Source of the DNA: Sediminibacterium magnilacihabitans
GTDB lineage: Bacteria; Bacteroidota; Bacteroidia; Chitinophagales; Chitinophagaceae
Assembly (NCBI GenBank): GCA_002973575.1
Contig: PVEQ01000016.1
Span: 1-64,000, forward strand
Direction: 5' to 3'
Length of the DNA: 64,000 nucleotides
The notes below the pieces were generated by a model that saw nothing but the letters and a program-made list of their open reading frames with translations, was not told the origin of the DNA and searched no databases. The translations under genes and the position numbers were made by a program. This document shows, one piece after another, positions 63,457-64,000 of this stretch. Position 1 is the first letter of the stretch; every line of letters starts with the position of its first letter.

Positions 63457-64000
63457 ATGGCTGAAGAGATATTAATGCCCCGGCTGAGCGATACCATGAC
63501 AGAGGGCGTCATTGCCGCCTGGCATAAAAAAGTGGGCGATACCGTTAAAAAAGGCGACCTGTTAGCTGAAATAGAAACCGATAAAGCCACCATGGAACTG
63601 GAAAGTTACCAGGATGGTGTTTTGTTGTATATAGGAACTCCTAACGGTGGCAAATTACAAGTGAACGACCTGCTGGCCATTTTTGGTAAAGCCGGCGAAG
63701 ATGTTTCAGCGCTGGTAGCAAAATATACAGGTGGTGCATCTTCAGTTGCGAAAGCCCCCGAGCCTGCTGTGGCCCCGGCGCCTGCACCTGCTCCACAGGC
63801 AGCACCTGCCTCAGCTCCCGCTGCTGCTCCTGCAGTAGATGTTGCTTCCATGGAGGAAGTAGTATTGATGCCTCGCTTGAGTGATACGATGACAGAGGGC
63901 GTTATTGCCGGATGGCATAAAAAAGTGGGCGATGCTGTTAAAAAAGGTGAAGTGCTGGCTGATATCGAAACCGATAAAGCTACCATGGAACTGGAAAGCT
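63457..64000 (+). CDS. pyruvate dehydrogenase E2 (dihydrolipoamide acetyltransferase), 5' part
   Basis: The first 181 codons are in the window. They encode a lipoyl domain (MAEEILMPRLSDTMTEG, lipoylated Lys in IETDKATMELES), an Ala/Pro linker (residues about 100-130) and the start of a second lipoyl domain repeating LMPRLSDTMTEGVIA and IETDKATMELES. The two lipoyl units are near copies. The E1/E3-binding and catalytic domains lie beyond the edge. The first domain's style (MPRLSDTMTEG) is that of pyruvate dehydrogenase E2. Confidence 0.9.
   Translation, partial: MAEEILMPRLSDTMTEGVIAAWHKKVGDTVKKGDLLAEIETDKATMELESYQDGVLLYIGTPNGGKLQVNDLLAIFGKAGEDVSALVAKYTGGASSVAKAPEPAVAPAPAPAPQAAPASAPAAAPAVDVASMEEVVLMPRLSDTMTEGVIAGWHKKVGDAVKKGEVLADIETDKATMELES

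Overview
The window reads as a chromosome segment of a Bacteroidota bacterium, most likely of the Chitinophagaceae. Evidence: a SusC/SusD pair, GldA- and GldB-like gliding proteins, a fused E1 alpha/beta 2-oxoacid dehydrogenase, the DUF6814/MHS transporter pair, Bacteroidota-type promoter boxes (TAnnTTTG) and the near absence of Shine-Dalgarno sequences. The family assignment is inferred from protein style, not from a marker-gene tree.

Bases 1 to about 9000 are accessory DNA: a cut IS5-type transposase, the 3' remnant of a group II intron, a GNAT-like/small-protein pair, a RhuM relic with an internal deletion, a DUF4143 AAA ATPase with three evenly spaced upstream motifs, a HicAB module behind a perfect palindrome, an XRE regulator, and a structured RNA followed by a truncated Abi_2 gene. 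The RNA and abi relic sit between an MHS-family transporter gene and its usual small partner. Acetyl-CoA synthetase is embedded in this stretch.

Bases 9 to 21 kb are mostly housekeeping: gldA-like ABC ATPase, enolase, DivIC/FtsB-like protein, endonuclease III, MmcQ/YjbR protein, a Fic protein with direct repeats upstream, a membrane-bound glutamate-synthase-like protein, a FUSC membrane protein and the alpha subunit of a 2-oxoacid:ferredoxin oxidoreductase. Two gene fragments lie beside the fic gene.

Bases 21.8 to 30 kb hold a polysaccharide utilisation locus on the minus strand: susC, susD, an unclassified glycosidase-like protein with a GH42-like layout, and a ROK kinase. It has twin LacI-type palindromes before susC and a strong hairpin between susD and the glycosidase gene.

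Bases 30 to 48 kb carry a Bax-inhibitor-like membrane protein, fused 2-oxoacid dehydrogenase E1, three secreted hydrolases suited to D-amino-acid peptides, a LuxR-type two-component pair, release factor 1, galE, and a phosphate block (PhoB/PhoR-like pair, DUF47, Pit). A 733-residue exported protein of unknown function has a His/Cys pair near its C-terminus.

Bases 48 to 64 kb hold a large outer-membrane protein with a degenerate peptidase domain, dgkA, pyrD, a thiolase, a tandem Usp, nadE, gldB, apaG, a frameshifted SLBB polysaccharide-export gene, isocitrate dehydrogenase and the start of a pyruvate dehydrogenase E2 gene. A roughly 80-140 bp palindromic repeat recurs four times at gene 3' ends. 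No tRNA, rRNA or CRISPR array was seen.
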